Counted from the stretch's first letter, positions 26,081-36,017 are shown. The stretch is DNA of 64,000 bases from Bin55 sp963664665 (GCA_963664665.2 CAXXMH010000006.1:124001-188000), one strand, 5' to 3'. The notes: generated by a model from the letters alone, not told the origin. Numbers and translations are program-made.

Positions 26081-26626
26081 CTACAGCGCCCATCTGCGGA
26101 TCATGTAGTACGACGGAAATATCGCAAGCATCGTTGCGACGAAGGCGGTAAAGGGACCGAACAGTTTGGTCGGTCCCCATCCAATCGCGAGCCACATCAG
26201 ATTGTTGACAACCGGCTCGACGCGTCCGACGGCTACCACAATGGGTACAAGAATCAGAAAGCATGCAAACCAACCTGGTTTGTAATACTGTTTGCAGAAC
26301 GCATAAAAGCCAAGACTCCGTAATGCTTCGGGAGTCCTGCCCAGCGTTGCCAAACGTCGGCCTTTTAACCATCCTCCAAGATAGACGGCGACTATTCCAA
26401 GTACGAGCGCCAGAACTTCAGGAGTTACGAATGCCGTCACCGAGGAAAGATCGGTGTATGGATTCCCTTCAACGATTCCGAACTTTTCGATGCGTTCAGG
26501 AAAAAGATTGAAGCCAAACCACGTGATAGCCAGGTCCAACGAAGTTGTTGGCACGAACCAAGCGACAAATAGCGCGGTGACTCTACCGGCGTGCCTGTAA
26601 GCGTATTGAGTTATTGGTGTCGACAA
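26081..26626 (-). CDS. Membrane protein of unknown function
   Basis: A 181-residue protein with about four hydrophobic helices (VTALFVAWFVP, EVLALVLGIVAVYLGGWL, WFACFLILVPIVVAVG, FGPFTAFVATMLAIFPSYY). Conserved-looking polar positions include a W/N pair in VEPVVNNLMWLAIGWG. No family is recognised. It has its own promoter space on both sides. Confidence 0.6.
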   Translation of the reverse strand: MSTPITQYAYRHAGRVTALFVAWFVPTTSLDLAITWFGFNLFPERIEKFGIVEGNPYTDLSSVTAFVTPEVLALVLGIVAVYLGGWLKGRRLATLGRTPEALRSLGFYAFCKQYYKPGWFACFLILVPIVVAVGRVEPVVNNLMWLAIGWGPTKLFGPFTAFVATMLAIFPSYYMIRRWAL

Positions 26627-26944
26627 GCTGGGAACGTACTCTTGCTTGTTGCTACAGCTAGGGAAAGGAGCGCGAACTATACAGAAATAGAAGAGATTGT
26701 TTTCATCTATAGAGGTAATTTACCTTGAGTGTTGAAACAGCGGACGTTGCGAATAGTCAACACGTTCATCGAACTCCTTCGTCGAGAACTGATAGCAATT
26801 CACCAGTCTGCTGCCACGAGAAGCAGACGCTCGATGTTTAGCAATACGTGACAAGGTGGCTCGTGAACTCTCATTGCCTCTAGATAAAAGCCCGATTATC
26901 GACGTGACTGTCAAGGCATTCGCGTCTGTAAAAACTGGCGATCG
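26627..26944. other. Intergenic region, nothing recognised
   Basis: About 320 bases between two minus-strand genes. A 64-residue minus-strand frame here has no domain character. No hairpin with a T run was seen. Confidence 0.4.
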
Positions 26945-27331
26945 TTATTCGATTGGTTCGTGAAAGTAATAACAGAGCCCATCGGGAGCTACAACGAAGA
27001 AAACCTGTAATTGCTGACCATCGCGCTCATCGACGCGCGAATTCGCAATCTCAACTCCGTTACTCTGGAGTTCCTCACGAACACTTGTGATATCGCGCAC
27101 AAGGATTGCCGCGCCATCTACCGTTGGGTCCTTGCCATTGACGACGAAACCTATCTTGGCGTCGTCTCGCGACATGATGACTTGAGGCACGGGTTCACTC
27201 TCGCGACCGACCTCGGTGAGCCCAAAGGCATTGCTATACCAAGCTACCGTTTCGTCAAGATCCTTGACAGGTAACGTCATCACATCTTCTATGAATGGAT
27301 ATGCCGCTTCAAAGTACGTATTTGCTGACAT
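26945..27331 (-). CDS. VOC-superfamily (glyoxalase/dioxygenase-like) protein
   Basis: A 128-residue single VOC module: VMTLPVKDLDETVAWYSNAFGL, then VPQVIMSRDDAKIGFVV and a C-terminal FFVVAPDGLCYYFHEPIE with a terminal metal-ligand Glu. VOC proteins include glyoxalases, ring-cleavage enzymes and drug-binding proteins. No specific substrate can be assigned. Confidence 0.8.
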   Translation of the reverse strand: MSANTYFEAAYPFIEDVMTLPVKDLDETVAWYSNAFGLTEVGRESEPVPQVIMSRDDAKIGFVVNGKDPTVDGAAILVRDITSVREELQSNGVEIANSRVDERDGQQLQVFFVVAPDGLCYYFHEPIE

Positions 27332-27441
27332 TTGTTGCTCGATGCGAAACTCCCATGAATGATATACGCGTATTTGGAAATTTACGAGATCACTAGACGT
27401 GGTCTCATGCCGCTCTGATCAACGGCAGAGCGATAGCTTGG

Positions 27442-28776
27442 TTAGTTGACGGTAGCAGGAGTTCCTTGGTGGCTGTTAACAACATCATCTTGAGAGGAGG
27501 CGTGCGCATGCAATTCGACTTCGCCTTCCCCTGCAAGTGTCAGTCGTGCTATTTGTCCGGCTGAGAGATTTTGTCTCTCTAAAGCATCGCGTACGAATCC
27601 GATCGACGCTTTTGTGGTTGACGAAAGGTACCACTGGATCGTCAGATGTCGACAGTCCGGTACGTTGCGTAGCTTCAAGGTTGTTGCACCGTCAGGGGGA
27701 CATCCAAGGTAGGCAGCGATCTCGAAAGGTACGCCGACGATACTGTAGCCTCGGAAATACCTCTCCAGCACCGGAAAAGTCCAATACGGCAGTCCTTCTT
27801 CACCGTAGCCATGCACGACTTCCGATAGCGGTTTCATGTGTTGTGAGGTATGAGGGGCGACTTGAATCAAGCCGTCGCGCATCTGAAATTTTGGCGTCTG
27901 CATATACGCGCGTACGCTCCACCGTTTGACGTCAAACCGGTCAGCGATGTCCTCGATCAACGGCTCTACTTCGGCGACACCTCCTGCACGTGAAATGTAA
28001 TCGACTATTTCCTGTACGATCCCCCGGTATTCATGTAGACCCCAGGCTGTTGGCGCCCATTGTGTACGACTGATTCGCACAATCTCTGGCATACTCGATA
28101 GTGTCGCAGAAGCGATCTTGTTCGTCAATCCGCACATTTCTGCCAATTCGGGACGTGTGGCGGGTCTGCCTAAGGCGAGCAGCGCTGCTTTGAGTTTCGC
28201 TTTCCGCGTAACTCGCAGCGTGAACATTCCGAAGATCTCGTGCAATCCACATTGCTGCAGAAACCACCTGAAGTGGCGCCTGAGGGTAAGTTCAGGAATC
28301 GTGTGGAAGAGTTGCTCGCGATCAATCAGACCACAGGTATCGGCATTCTCCTGAACGACGGATTTCATTCTTGCGACGGAATCAAGCGCATGCTTGCTGA
28401 TCAATACGCCATTGACGGTTGTAAATTCAGCAAACGCCAGCAGAGAGCGGATCAGAATGCGGTGTGCGCGTGGACTTGCATCGGGTACCGCTTCGTGGAT
28501 TTGAGCATCGACCTGGGAATAGGGATGAATGTCATCCATATTCTCGGCGAGCGTTAACATCGCGGTTTTACTCGATTCGCTAAAACACGCCTCGATTTTC
28601 CGTTCTAGTTCAGTCTGTTTTTGGCGAACACGCTCGCGGGTCAATCCGAACGCGTTTCCAATGTCTTCCAGTGTTCGAGGTTCCTCAACCCATAAGCGTT
28701 CGTCCAATATCGTTTTTTCAACGGGTCTCAACTCACGTAATATCGTATCCAAATTGTTCGCAGCGGAATCTAACAT
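27442..28776 (-). CDS. Sigma-70 region 4-like HTH protein with long unknown C-terminal region
   Basis: A 444-residue protein. Residues 10-65 resemble sigma factor region 4 (LRPVEKTILDERLW, then TLEDIGNAFGLTRERVRQKQ), including the RERVRQ recognition helix. No sigma regions 2 or 3 follow. Residues 180-330 contain further helix-turn-helix-like segments (GRPATRPELAEMCGLTNKI). The C-terminal 110 residues are unrecognised. It is likely a DNA-binding regulator rather than a working sigma factor. Confidence 0.7.
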   Translation of the reverse strand: MLDSAANNLDTILRELRPVEKTILDERLWVEEPRTLEDIGNAFGLTRERVRQKQTELERKIEACFSESSKTAMLTLAENMDDIHPYSQVDAQIHEAVPDASPRAHRILIRSLLAFAEFTTVNGVLISKHALDSVARMKSVVQENADTCGLIDREQLFHTIPELTLRRHFRWFLQQCGLHEIFGMFTLRVTRKAKLKAALLALGRPATRPELAEMCGLTNKIASATLSSMPEIVRISRTQWAPTAWGLHEYRGIVQEIVDYISRAGGVAEVEPLIEDIADRFDVKRWSVRAYMQTPKFQMRDGLIQVAPHTSQHMKPLSEVVHGYGEEGLPYWTFPVLERYFRGYSIVGVPFEIAAYLGCPPDGATTLKLRNVPDCRHLTIQWYLSSTTKASIGFVRDALERQNLSAGQIARLTLAGEGEVELHAHASSQDDVVNSHQGTPATVN

Positions 28777-28987
28777 GGGAGAAAAAAAGTGGGTTGAATC
28801 AAGGAGTTACTGATAGGTCTTGGCTAACTGAACTACAGAGACGTTACAGGTACCGCGGGTAAGAATTTAGCAGAGCCGGAAGCGACCGTTAGTCTTCGAA
28901 ACTCTCGTCGAATCCCGATAGTAGGGCTGAAAATATATTATACCTCTTTTACGGGTGATTCGATTGGATGTGATTGCCGAACCAAGT

Positions 28988-29593
28988 CTATCGTAATGCT
29001 TGGCGGACGTTCGCTTGAATCGTTGGTACGATCTCAGCGTCAAACCATGGATTCTTCGCAAACCATCCGTTGTTTCTGCCGCTTGGATGCGGTGTGGCGA
29101 TGACGCCCGAGCCGAGCTCCCCGCACGCCCGTACGATGGACGAGAGAGGGTTACCAGCACTTGAAGGAAGATGCCAATCGATCGCGTAGCGACCACAAAG
29201 CAGCGTGAATCGTATGTTCTTAAGATCCTTCAGCAGAAGTTCTCGCCACGTCTCGGCGCATCGTTTTGGAGGCGGCAAGTCACCTGATTTGCCCGTACCT
29301 GGAAAACAGAATGCCATGGGTAACAAGGCAAATTTCTCTGGATCATAGAACTCCTTGCGTGTCACTCCTAACCAATTCCGCAGGCGGTCCCCGCTTGGAT
29401 CGTTGAATGGCAATCCGGTCTCATGAACTCGAATGCCGGGGGCTTGACCCACAATCAGTACACGAGAAGCGAACGAGAGCTGAAAAACTGGCTTAGGCAC
29501 ATACGGAAGTTCGTGCGAGCAGAGCGTGCATTCACTGATCTGTTTCACGAGTATCTCAAGCTTCTGAATTGGAGTGTCCTCGTTTGGAACCAA
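28988..29593 (-). CDS. Uracil-DNA glycosylase-family protein
   Basis: A 201-residue protein with motif A VLIVGQAPGIRVHETG and PFNDPSGDRLRNWLG, and motif B HPSGRNNGW, as in the COG1573-type uracil-DNA glycosylase group. An N-terminal CTLC pair is present, but I cannot see a full four-Cys iron-sulfur set. It probably removes uracil or another damaged base from DNA. It is isolated on the minus strand. Confidence 0.82.
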   Translation of the reverse strand: MVPNEDTPIQKLEILVKQISECTLCSHELPYVPKPVFQLSFASRVLIVGQAPGIRVHETGLPFNDPSGDRLRNWLGVTRKEFYDPEKFALLPMAFCFPGTGKSGDLPPPKRCAETWRELLLKDLKNIRFTLLCGRYAIDWHLPSSAGNPLSSIVRACGELGSGVIATPHPSGRNNGWFAKNPWFDAEIVPTIQANVRQALR

Positions 29594-29741
29594 CTATTTG
29601 TATCTGCCTTGACACATGAACTAGGTCAAGGATAGACTAACAGCGTAGCGTGGCACTCATGTCGGTACGCAAATCACACAAATTAAATTGGCATGCTCCC
29701 ACGATTACACTTGCGCCTCGCATGTGGAAGGTATTTGAACC

Positions 29742-31349
29742 ATGGCGGTTATCGAACGCCAGCTAATCAAGTTAGAACTCATACAACGCCGAGAGGAAGG
29801 TTGCGACATCGCTGAGATCGAGCCAAGAGTGCTGGCGGCGATTGAGAATGAATCGGCAGACGATGCGGAACTCGTAAGTCTTTATGACGAACTCGACGCT
29901 TTATCACCTGTATCGTCGTTTGCGTACGAAGAACCGAGTGAGCTAGAGGCTATTCGTGCCCTTCGACCGGATGGACCTCGTCGGATGGACGTAGAAATGT
30001 CGGACGAGACGATTCATGATCGAATCTACGGTGGTTGGCTGGGTCGCGCAGCCGGCTGTTCGCTCGGGAAGCCCGTCGAGGGCTGGCCTCGAAAACGTAT
30101 TGATGAATATCTCGCGAATGAGAATGCGTTGCCACTCGACGACTACATACCTTATAACGAGGGGGCGATCAATAAATACTTGAAGCCAAGCACGCGAGGC
30201 AATATCGAATTCATGGCTCGCGACGACGACATGGACTATCCGATCCTGGGATTGATTGCGCTCGAACGAAATGGCTCTCACCTCACACCGCGGGATATGG
30301 CAAACACCTGGTTGAGCTACATGCCTTTCAACTTGCTGTATACGGCGGAAAATGTGGCGTATCGGAATCTCGTGAATCGACGCTGGCCACCGGAATCGGC
30401 ACGATGGAGAAATCCATTCCGTGAGTGGATTGGAGCACAGATACGTGCGGACATTTTTGGCTACGTCACGCCCGGTTGGCCAGAGAAAGCAGCTGAACTC
30501 GCATATCAAGACGCGAGCATTTCGCATGTGAAGAACGGTATCTACGGCGAAATGTTCATCGCAGCGATGCTCGCTGCTTCGTTCGCGACTGACGACGTCG
30601 AACAGATCATCGAAATCGGTCTATCAGAAATCCCAAAGAACTGTCGACTTGCAGAGGCGGTACACGACACGGTCAATTGGTGTCTCGAATCCAGCGATTG
30701 GGAACGCGTTTGGGATCAGATTTTCGAAAAGTACGGTCACTACCACGGGGTCCACACTATCAACAATGCCGCGTTGGTTGTCATGGGGCTAATGTTCGGT
30801 AAAACTAACTACGAGCAAGGCATTGTGTTGACAGTTCGCGGTGGATGGGACACGGACTGTAACGGGGCAACCGTCGGATCAATCCTTGGAACGAAGATGG
30901 GGGCGGAGGAGCTTCCGGACAAGTGGATTGGCGTGCTCAGTGACCGACTCATGTCGGTCGTTCGAGACTTTAACGACAATCAGATCTCAGATCTCGCGGC
31001 TCGCACTTGTCAAATGGCGACAAAACTCGCAACTGAGCACGAAGCAAGAGGGGCATCTACGGCTGGTGGTTCTCCCGCGGGCACTTGGAAGATGGATTTC
31101 CAGCAGGGAGACTACACCTTGGTCCTAGGGGACGATCTAACCGGCAGCTTGAGATCCGCAAGTTACGGTGAGACATCGGCGATACGAAACGTAAGAGTTT
31201 CGGGCGACAAGATTCGATTCGCATTCACCATGAACAAAGGAGATTCGGAAGTAGAACTTGATTTCGTGGGACAAGTGGTCGGGGATCGGCTTGAAGGTCG
31301 TTGTCAAAGTGGCGGCTTCGAGTTTCCATTAAATGGAGTACGGCAATAG
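29742..31349 (+). CDS. ADP-ribosylglycohydrolase-family protein with extra C-terminal domain
   Basis: A 535-residue protein. A roughly 90-residue N-terminal extension precedes the ADP-ribosylglycohydrolase fold: RIYGGWLGRAAGCSLGKPVE, DDDMDYPILGLIALE (acidic metal residues), and VRGGWDTDCNGATVGSILG (the DTD pair that binds Mg2+). The last 90 residues, after a Gly/Ala linker, form a separate beta-rich domain. It could release ADP-ribose or act on another glycoside. It sits 12 bp upstream of an aldolase gene, suggesting a catabolic operon. Confidence 0.85.
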   Translation: MAVIERQLIKLELIQRREEGCDIAEIEPRVLAAIENESADDAELVSLYDELDALSPVSSFAYEEPSELEAIRALRPDGPRRMDVEMSDETIHDRIYGGWLGRAAGCSLGKPVEGWPRKRIDEYLANENALPLDDYIPYNEGAINKYLKPSTRGNIEFMARDDDMDYPILGLIALERNGSHLTPRDMANTWLSYMPFNLLYTAENVAYRNLVNRRWPPESARWRNPFREWIGAQIRADIFGYVTPGWPEKAAELAYQDASISHVKNGIYGEMFIAAMLAASFATDDVEQIIEIGLSEIPKNCRLAEAVHDTVNWCLESSDWERVWDQIFEKYGHYHGVHTINNAALVVMGLMFGKTNYEQGIVLTVRGGWDTDCNGATVGSILGTKMGAEELPDKWIGVLSDRLMSVVRDFNDNQISDLAARTCQMATKLATEHEARGASTAGGSPAGTWKMDFQQGDYTLVLGDDLTGSLRSASYGETSAIRNVRVSGDKIRFAFTMNKGDSEVELDFVGQVVGDRLEGRCQSGGFEFPLNGVRQ

Positions 31350-31361
31350 CGGAGTGATCTC

Positions 31362-32186
31362 ATGTCTGGACGCATCAATCGCGCAATCGCGCTACTAGAA
31401 CAGGATAAACCGGTTTTCTACTTCGGTGGTCACACAGGTGCTGAATTGACCTTTGACGCAGGTGTCGCGATGGCTGACACTTGGGCAGACTACATCAACA
31501 TTGGTTTCGAACACGGACCGCTTGATCTGCCAGGCATAGATCAATTCATGAAAGGGCTGGCGTCTGTCCGAACACCAACGCCACCGGTCCTGGCAGAATT
31601 GCCTTTTGAAGGTAGAAGCGCTGAGTTCGTTGAATTCAATGCATGGCAAGTGCGACAGCTACTCACAGTCGGTGTGCACGGTTTCCTTCTTTGCCACGCG
31701 GAGTGTCCTGAGGCGGTTGAAGCGTTGATTCAAGCGGTACGTTACACGTTCAGAGGCGGTACTCGTGGCGCTGGTGGTCAAGGCGCCGCCGCAGAGATTT
31801 GGGGGGTTGCGCCGAACGAATACCTAGAACTTGCAGATCCATGGCCATTGAATCCGAACGGGGAACTGCTGATTGGTTTAAAGATCGAGAATCGCCGAGC
31901 GTTAGAAAATGCGTACGAGACTGCGAGTGTACCTGGTGTTGCGTTTGCCGAGTGGGGTCCAGCCGATATGTCGATGTCGCATGGATATCGAGGCTCGTTA
32001 ACCGATATCAAACAACCGGAGATCGAAGCTGCTCGCACTCGCGTCTTCGACGCATGCAAGAAGGCCAATGTCTTTTTTCTTGAAGGCTGCTCAGAGGACG
32101 AGCTCGCAGATAAATTGAATTCAGGAACAAGGATTTTCGGGGGTAGCGAGAGACTGAAGCAGTTAGGAGTAAAGCTAACCACTTGA
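31362..32186 (+). CDS. HpcH/HpaI aldolase / citrate lyase-family protein
   Basis: A 274-residue class II pyruvate aldolase-like protein of the HpcH/HpaI family: DTWADYINIGFEHGPLDL near residue 45, GVHGFLLCHAECPEAVEALI, and ELLIGLKIENRRALENA. The family splits or forms carbon-carbon bonds with pyruvate or oxaloacetate. The exact reaction is unknown. Coupled to the ADP-ribosylglycohydrolase-like gene. Confidence 0.75.
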   Translation: MSGRINRAIALLEQDKPVFYFGGHTGAELTFDAGVAMADTWADYINIGFEHGPLDLPGIDQFMKGLASVRTPTPPVLAELPFEGRSAEFVEFNAWQVRQLLTVGVHGFLLCHAECPEAVEALIQAVRYTFRGGTRGAGGQGAAAEIWGVAPNEYLELADPWPLNPNGELLIGLKIENRRALENAYETASVPGVAFAEWGPADMSMSHGYRGSLTDIKQPEIEAARTRVFDACKKANVFFLEGCSEDELADKLNSGTRIFGGSERLKQLGVKLTT

Positions 32187-32707
32187 TATAACTCATTGAT
32201 ATTGTTAGTATTTATCACAAATCACTTAGGGTTCACTACCTATAGGCCATTCTCATCCCTACCGAATGATCTTCGAGACGAGACCCGGATATCGAAGGCG
32301 ATTCAGACCTTCAGATATTCACCACCCAGATCGCAACGGCGCGAAAGAGAAGCCCAACCGCAGTGAGTCATCTAGCGACTTAGATTCCAATCTGGATTGG
32401 TACGAACGTGAGTTTTCGGCGGCGGGCTCGTGTTTAGAACAGGATCCTATTCTGTCACTTGAGGCGTAGGTAATGAGATTTGGTTGAATGAAAACGTCGA
32501 TAAATACGCGACAAACTAGCGTTCGGACAGACGGTGAACGTTGACGATGGAGTTAATTCGTCACGTTTCAGAAGCATCTTGACTTCAGTTGTGGTTGGTT
32601 TCCTGGATCGTTGAGCGGAGCGGGTTTGAGAGTCGATCTGCCGTAAAATCTCGCCTTATGTCTCAAATATTTACACTGAATTTTCTTTAGTAAGCGATCT
32701 ATTTAAG
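32187..32707. other. Intergenic region upstream of the sterol operon
   Basis: About 520 bases. A 67-residue plus-strand frame at 32266-32469 has no domain character and no ribosome binding site. The final 150 bases are A+T-rich (for example CAAATATTTACACTGAATT) and should hold the sterol operon promoter, but no good -35/-10 pair with correct spacing could be assigned. Confidence 0.45.
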
Positions 32708-33838
32708 TTGGCCGTAAATACCTCAATTAACACGTCTGATACGCCGGTTCTCGTAACGGGTTCAACTGGACACGTTGGTGCAAATCTTGTTCGTAGACTC
32801 CTCGCTAAAGGTACGAAAGTACGTGTATTGCTACTAGAAAGCAGCACGAATGAGGCATTGAATGATCTTGAAGTCAGTCATGTCTACGCCGATATTCGCG
32901 ATATTAATGCGACGCGCAAGGCTATAGAAGGCTGCCAAGGTGTTTACCACTGTGCTGCCAAAGTGTCGACGATCGACGGCAATAGCGCTCATAAACGCGA
33001 AGTGTTCGAGTGCAACGTACTAGGTACCCGCAACGTTTTGCAAGCAGCACGGGATGTTGATGCTGGTCGCGTGGTTGTCACGGGTTCGTTCAGCGCGGTG
33101 GGATACGATCTTGATGATCCTTCTGCGCCAAGCGACGAAACAATGCAGTTCTATCCTATGGAACGCACGATGCCTTACGAACGAAGTAAGGTACTCGTTG
33201 AACACGAATGCTTGCGTGCTGTCGCGCAAGGTCAGGATGTCGTTATAGCTACTTGCTGTGCGGTGGTTGGGGGTGCGGACTACATCCCTTCACGTTTGGG
33301 TAGGACGATGTGCGACTACGCAAACGGCAAGCTTCGCGCATTTGTAGACGGCGGCTTTGCCTTCGTTGCAGCTCGCGACATCGTTGCAGGACACTTACTC
33401 TGTATGGAGCAAGGCCGGACAGGTGAGAAGTACATCTTCGCAAGCGAATATAAGACGATATCGGACATCCTCGACCTGTATGAGGAAGTTACCGGATTGC
33501 CGCGTCCAAATCGTCGCATTCCGACGCCGATGATGTATGTGTTTTCTGAGATCGCAAGTTTTTACCTGAGTCGGTTCCATCCCAGTTTCCCACAACGCTT
33601 TACGCCCGGCGCGATTCGGTTACTCAACAAACGGCGACACGCCAATACCGAGAAAGCGCAGCGCGAACTCGGTTATCAACCGACAACTATTCGAGAGGCC
33701 GTGCATGAGGCATATGCCTTTCACTATGCGCGGAATTCCATACAAAACCCGGAAGCGAACCGACCGCGTGCGATTGGTGAAGATTCAGCAAAAGCCGAGG
33801 TCTCGCCATCGCCTGAGCTTGCTTCACCTGGTGATTAA
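32708..33838 (+). CDS. NAD(P)-dependent SDR, 3-beta-hydroxysteroid dehydrogenase/epimerase type (candidate sterol C-4 demethylation reductase)
   Basis: A 376-residue extended SDR. The nucleotide site is T17-G-S-T-G-H-V-G24 and the active site is Y157-E-R-S-K161. It resembles hopanoid HpnA-like and 3-beta-HSD-like enzymes. It is the first gene of the sterol operon, starts at TTG 32708 and ends 2 bp before the Rieske gene. In bacteria such as Methylococcus, sterol C-4 demethylation uses a Rieske oxygenase (SdmA) with an NAD(P)-dependent reductase (SdmB); the pairing here suggests the same job, oxidising the 3-hydroxyl and removing the C-4 carboxyl. Role inferred from context. Confidence 0.8.
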   Translation: MAVNTSINTSDTPVLVTGSTGHVGANLVRRLLAKGTKVRVLLLESSTNEALNDLEVSHVYADIRDINATRKAIEGCQGVYHCAAKVSTIDGNSAHKREVFECNVLGTRNVLQAARDVDAGRVVVTGSFSAVGYDLDDPSAPSDETMQFYPMERTMPYERSKVLVEHECLRAVAQGQDVVIATCCAVVGGADYIPSRLGRTMCDYANGKLRAFVDGGFAFVAARDIVAGHLLCMEQGRTGEKYIFASEYKTISDILDLYEEVTGLPRPNRRIPTPMMYVFSEIASFYLSRFHPSFPQRFTPGAIRLLNKRRHANTEKAQRELGYQPTTIREAVHEAYAFHYARNSIQNPEANRPRAIGEDSAKAEVSPSPELASPGD

Positions 33839-33840
33839 CA

Positions 33841-34947
33841 ATGGATGAAGCCCTCACTTTACCTCCTTCATTCGATGACGCAACACGACTTCGTCAACAA
33901 GCGCGTGCGGCCGGCATGGATCCAAATTACTGGTATGCCGTCGAGGAAGTTAAACGCGTAAAGCCTGGTACCGTGGTGGAGGTCGTATTCTGGAAACACT
34001 CGATCGCGTTGTTCAGGACGTCCAATGGGGATTTCCGCGCCGTCGACAATCGCTGTGCGCACCGTCAAGTCAAGCTCTCGCTTGGGCAAGTTGACGGATG
34101 CCATCTCACTTGCGCGTATCACGGCTGGAAATACGATGGTGATGGTCAGATTGTCGAGATTCCACACGAGCTCTTTGGTCGATCGACACCACAACTCCGG
34201 TTACGTACCTATCCAGCGCGTGTTCGGTATGGCTTGGTTTGGTTGTTCCTTGGGGATCCGAATTTAGCGGAAAAACGGCAAATTCCGGATATCCCCGAAC
34301 TTGAAGGTCCAGATCGGTGGGCATGCGTGCCGATGGTCTTCAATTGGGCTGCGCATCATTCGATGATCATCGACAACGTCAGTGACTTCACGCACGCTCA
34401 TCTTCATCGGCGCTACAAGCCATTTGAAGAGTCGAAACTCACGCGATGTGAGACGGTCGGTGACGACGTACATGTCGCCTATGACGCGGAAGTCGGACGA
34501 GGACCTGTCTCGGGTCGGTTTGTCGAGCACGACACCATTGACACAGGTCATATCGAGTTGTGTTATCAGTACCCGTACCAATGGTCAAACACGGACGGCG
34601 CGATCAGGCACTGGCTATTCGTTCTGCCGATCAACGAACGTTTGACGCGGGTGTTCTTCCTGTTTTACTTTCGGTCACTGAAAATTCCCCTAACGCCTAT
34701 CCGCTTTCCCCGCTTCGCGATGGAATTCGTCATGAAGCTGTCGAATCGATGGTTGATTGCGCCGTTACTCGATCAAGATCGGTTCGCGGTAGAAGCGGAA
34801 CAGGCCGGTTATGACCGACACTGGGATGCGCCTCCGATTGAGTTGAATCCCGCTGTCAAGGCATTTCAAACTGTGACTGTGCGCAAATGGCGAGATCATC
34901 TTGCGAGCGTTGACCCAGCGACGAATATCTCGATCGCGACACGATGA
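33841..34947 (+). CDS. Rieske non-heme iron oxygenase (candidate sterol C-4 methyl oxidase, SdmA-like)
   Basis: A 368-residue Rieske oxygenase. The [2Fe-2S] ligands are C72-x-H74 and C91-x2-H94 (CAHRQVKL and CAYHGWKYD). The mononuclear iron site is in D178-NVSDFTHAHLH, with D182, H185 and H189 as likely participants. It lies between a 3-beta-HSD-type SDR and a sterol reductase and shares a 4-bp ATGA overlap with the latter. By analogy with bacterial SdmA it would oxidise C-4 methyl groups of sterols. Enzyme family certain; substrate inferred from the operon. No reductase or ferredoxin is encoded nearby. Confidence 0.85.
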   Translation: MDEALTLPPSFDDATRLRQQARAAGMDPNYWYAVEEVKRVKPGTVVEVVFWKHSIALFRTSNGDFRAVDNRCAHRQVKLSLGQVDGCHLTCAYHGWKYDGDGQIVEIPHELFGRSTPQLRLRTYPARVRYGLVWLFLGDPNLAEKRQIPDIPELEGPDRWACVPMVFNWAAHHSMIIDNVSDFTHAHLHRRYKPFEESKLTRCETVGDDVHVAYDAEVGRGPVSGRFVEHDTIDTGHIELCYQYPYQWSNTDGAIRHWLFVLPINERLTRVFFLFYFRSLKIPLTPIRFPRFAMEFVMKLSNRWLIAPLLDQDRFAVEAEQAGYDRHWDAPPIELNPAVKAFQTVTVRKWRDHLASVDPATNISIATR

Positions 34948-36017
34948 ACGATTGGCTCGTTTTATCGGGTAGTAGCGTGATTGAGGCTACCGCAATCTTG
35001 ATCGCATTCATCGTAGCGATGTTCATCGGCTCAAAGTTTCTACTCGGTCGGCGAGTTGAACTCACGGATGCTGAAGGAGGGACGCGCAGCTTTCGATTGA
35101 ACGGTGTCGCGTTACTCGTCGTGACGCTGATCGTTGTAGGTGGTGCTCACGCGTTAGGTTGGTTTGACCTCGGCGAAATTCATGCTCGGTTTTTCGCGCT
35201 GTTCGTCGTAGCGAACGTATTCGCATTTCTTCTATCTGGTTATTTGTATTGGCGGGGAAAGTCTGTTGAACGTGCCAGCGTGCAGGACTTTTTGCTTGGA
35301 CGGGACCTAAACCCGTTATTCATTGGCGTAGATTTGAAGTTCTTTAGCTATCGACCATCGCTCATCGCATTGGCTCTATTCAATGTGTCGTTCGCAGTTG
35401 TGCAATTCGAGACGTACGGTCACCTAACCCGTGCGATGACGTTGTATCAACTTTTTACGCTGGTCTATGTGTTCAACTACTTTCAGTTCGAATACGGCAT
35501 GGTGCACACGTGGGACATCGTCAGCGAGCGGTTTGGGTTGATGCTAGTTTGGGGGAACTATGTTCTGGTTCCTTTCTTTTACTGCATTGCTGGCTGGTGG
35601 TTGGTGCACGCGCAAAGTGATCTATCGGTTGGCACCGCGATCGGCTTAGTCGTCCTATTCATAGTTGGATTTTGGATGTTCCGCGGCGCAAACGAACAGA
35701 AACACCGGTTCAAACAGGAGACTGACGTCAAAATCTGGGGAAAACCTGTTGAGACGCTCGATGGTCGATTGCTCGTGTCAGGATTTTGGGGCATAGGTCG
35801 ACACCTGAACTACACGGGTGAAATCTGTGTGTACCTTGCTTTCATTTTGACGATTGGATTGGAATCCTGGATTCCGTATCTATTACCTGCCTGGTTAATT
35901 GGATTGTTGCTACATCGGTCGCGTCGTGACGATCGGCGATGTCGCGAAAAATACGGTGAACTTTGGGACCGGTATACCGAACGAGTGCGTTTCTCGATGG
36001 TTCCTTACGTTTACTGA
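34944..36017 (+). CDS. ERG4/ERG24-family sterol reductase (candidate sterol C-14 reductase)
   Basis: A 357-residue integral membrane protein with about eight to ten hydrophobic helices. The family marks are clear: NPLFIGVDLKFFSYRPSLIA, FNYFQFEYGMVHTWDI, WGIGRHLNYTGEI (compare RHPNYLGD in the family) and the C-terminal RCREKYGELWDRYTERV...MVPYVY signature. Members reduce the C14, C24(28) or C7 double bond of sterols with NADPH. Next to CYP51, reduction of the delta-14 bond left by C-14 demethylation is the natural role. Specificity is inference. Confidence 0.9.
   Translation: MNDWLVLSGSSVIEATAILIAFIVAMFIGSKFLLGRRVELTDAEGGTRSFRLNGVALLVVTLIVVGGAHALGWFDLGEIHARFFALFVVANVFAFLLSGYLYWRGKSVERASVQDFLLGRDLNPLFIGVDLKFFSYRPSLIALALFNVSFAVVQFETYGHLTRAMTLYQLFTLVYVFNYFQFEYGMVHTWDIVSERFGLMLVWGNYVLVPFFYCIAGWWLVHAQSDLSVGTAIGLVVLFIVGFWMFRGANEQKHRFKQETDVKIWGKPVETLDGRLLVSGFWGIGRHLNYTGEICVYLAFILTIGLESWIPYLLPAWLIGLLLHRSRRDDRRCREKYGELWDRYTERVRFSMVPYVY

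Noticed and set aside
29943..30527. 194-residue minus-strand frame
   Set aside because: Antisense to the ADP-ribosylglycohydrolase core; no recognisable motif.
32266..32469. 67-residue frame upstream of the sterol operon
   Set aside because: No ribosome binding site, no domain, charged low-complexity composition; more likely non-coding.
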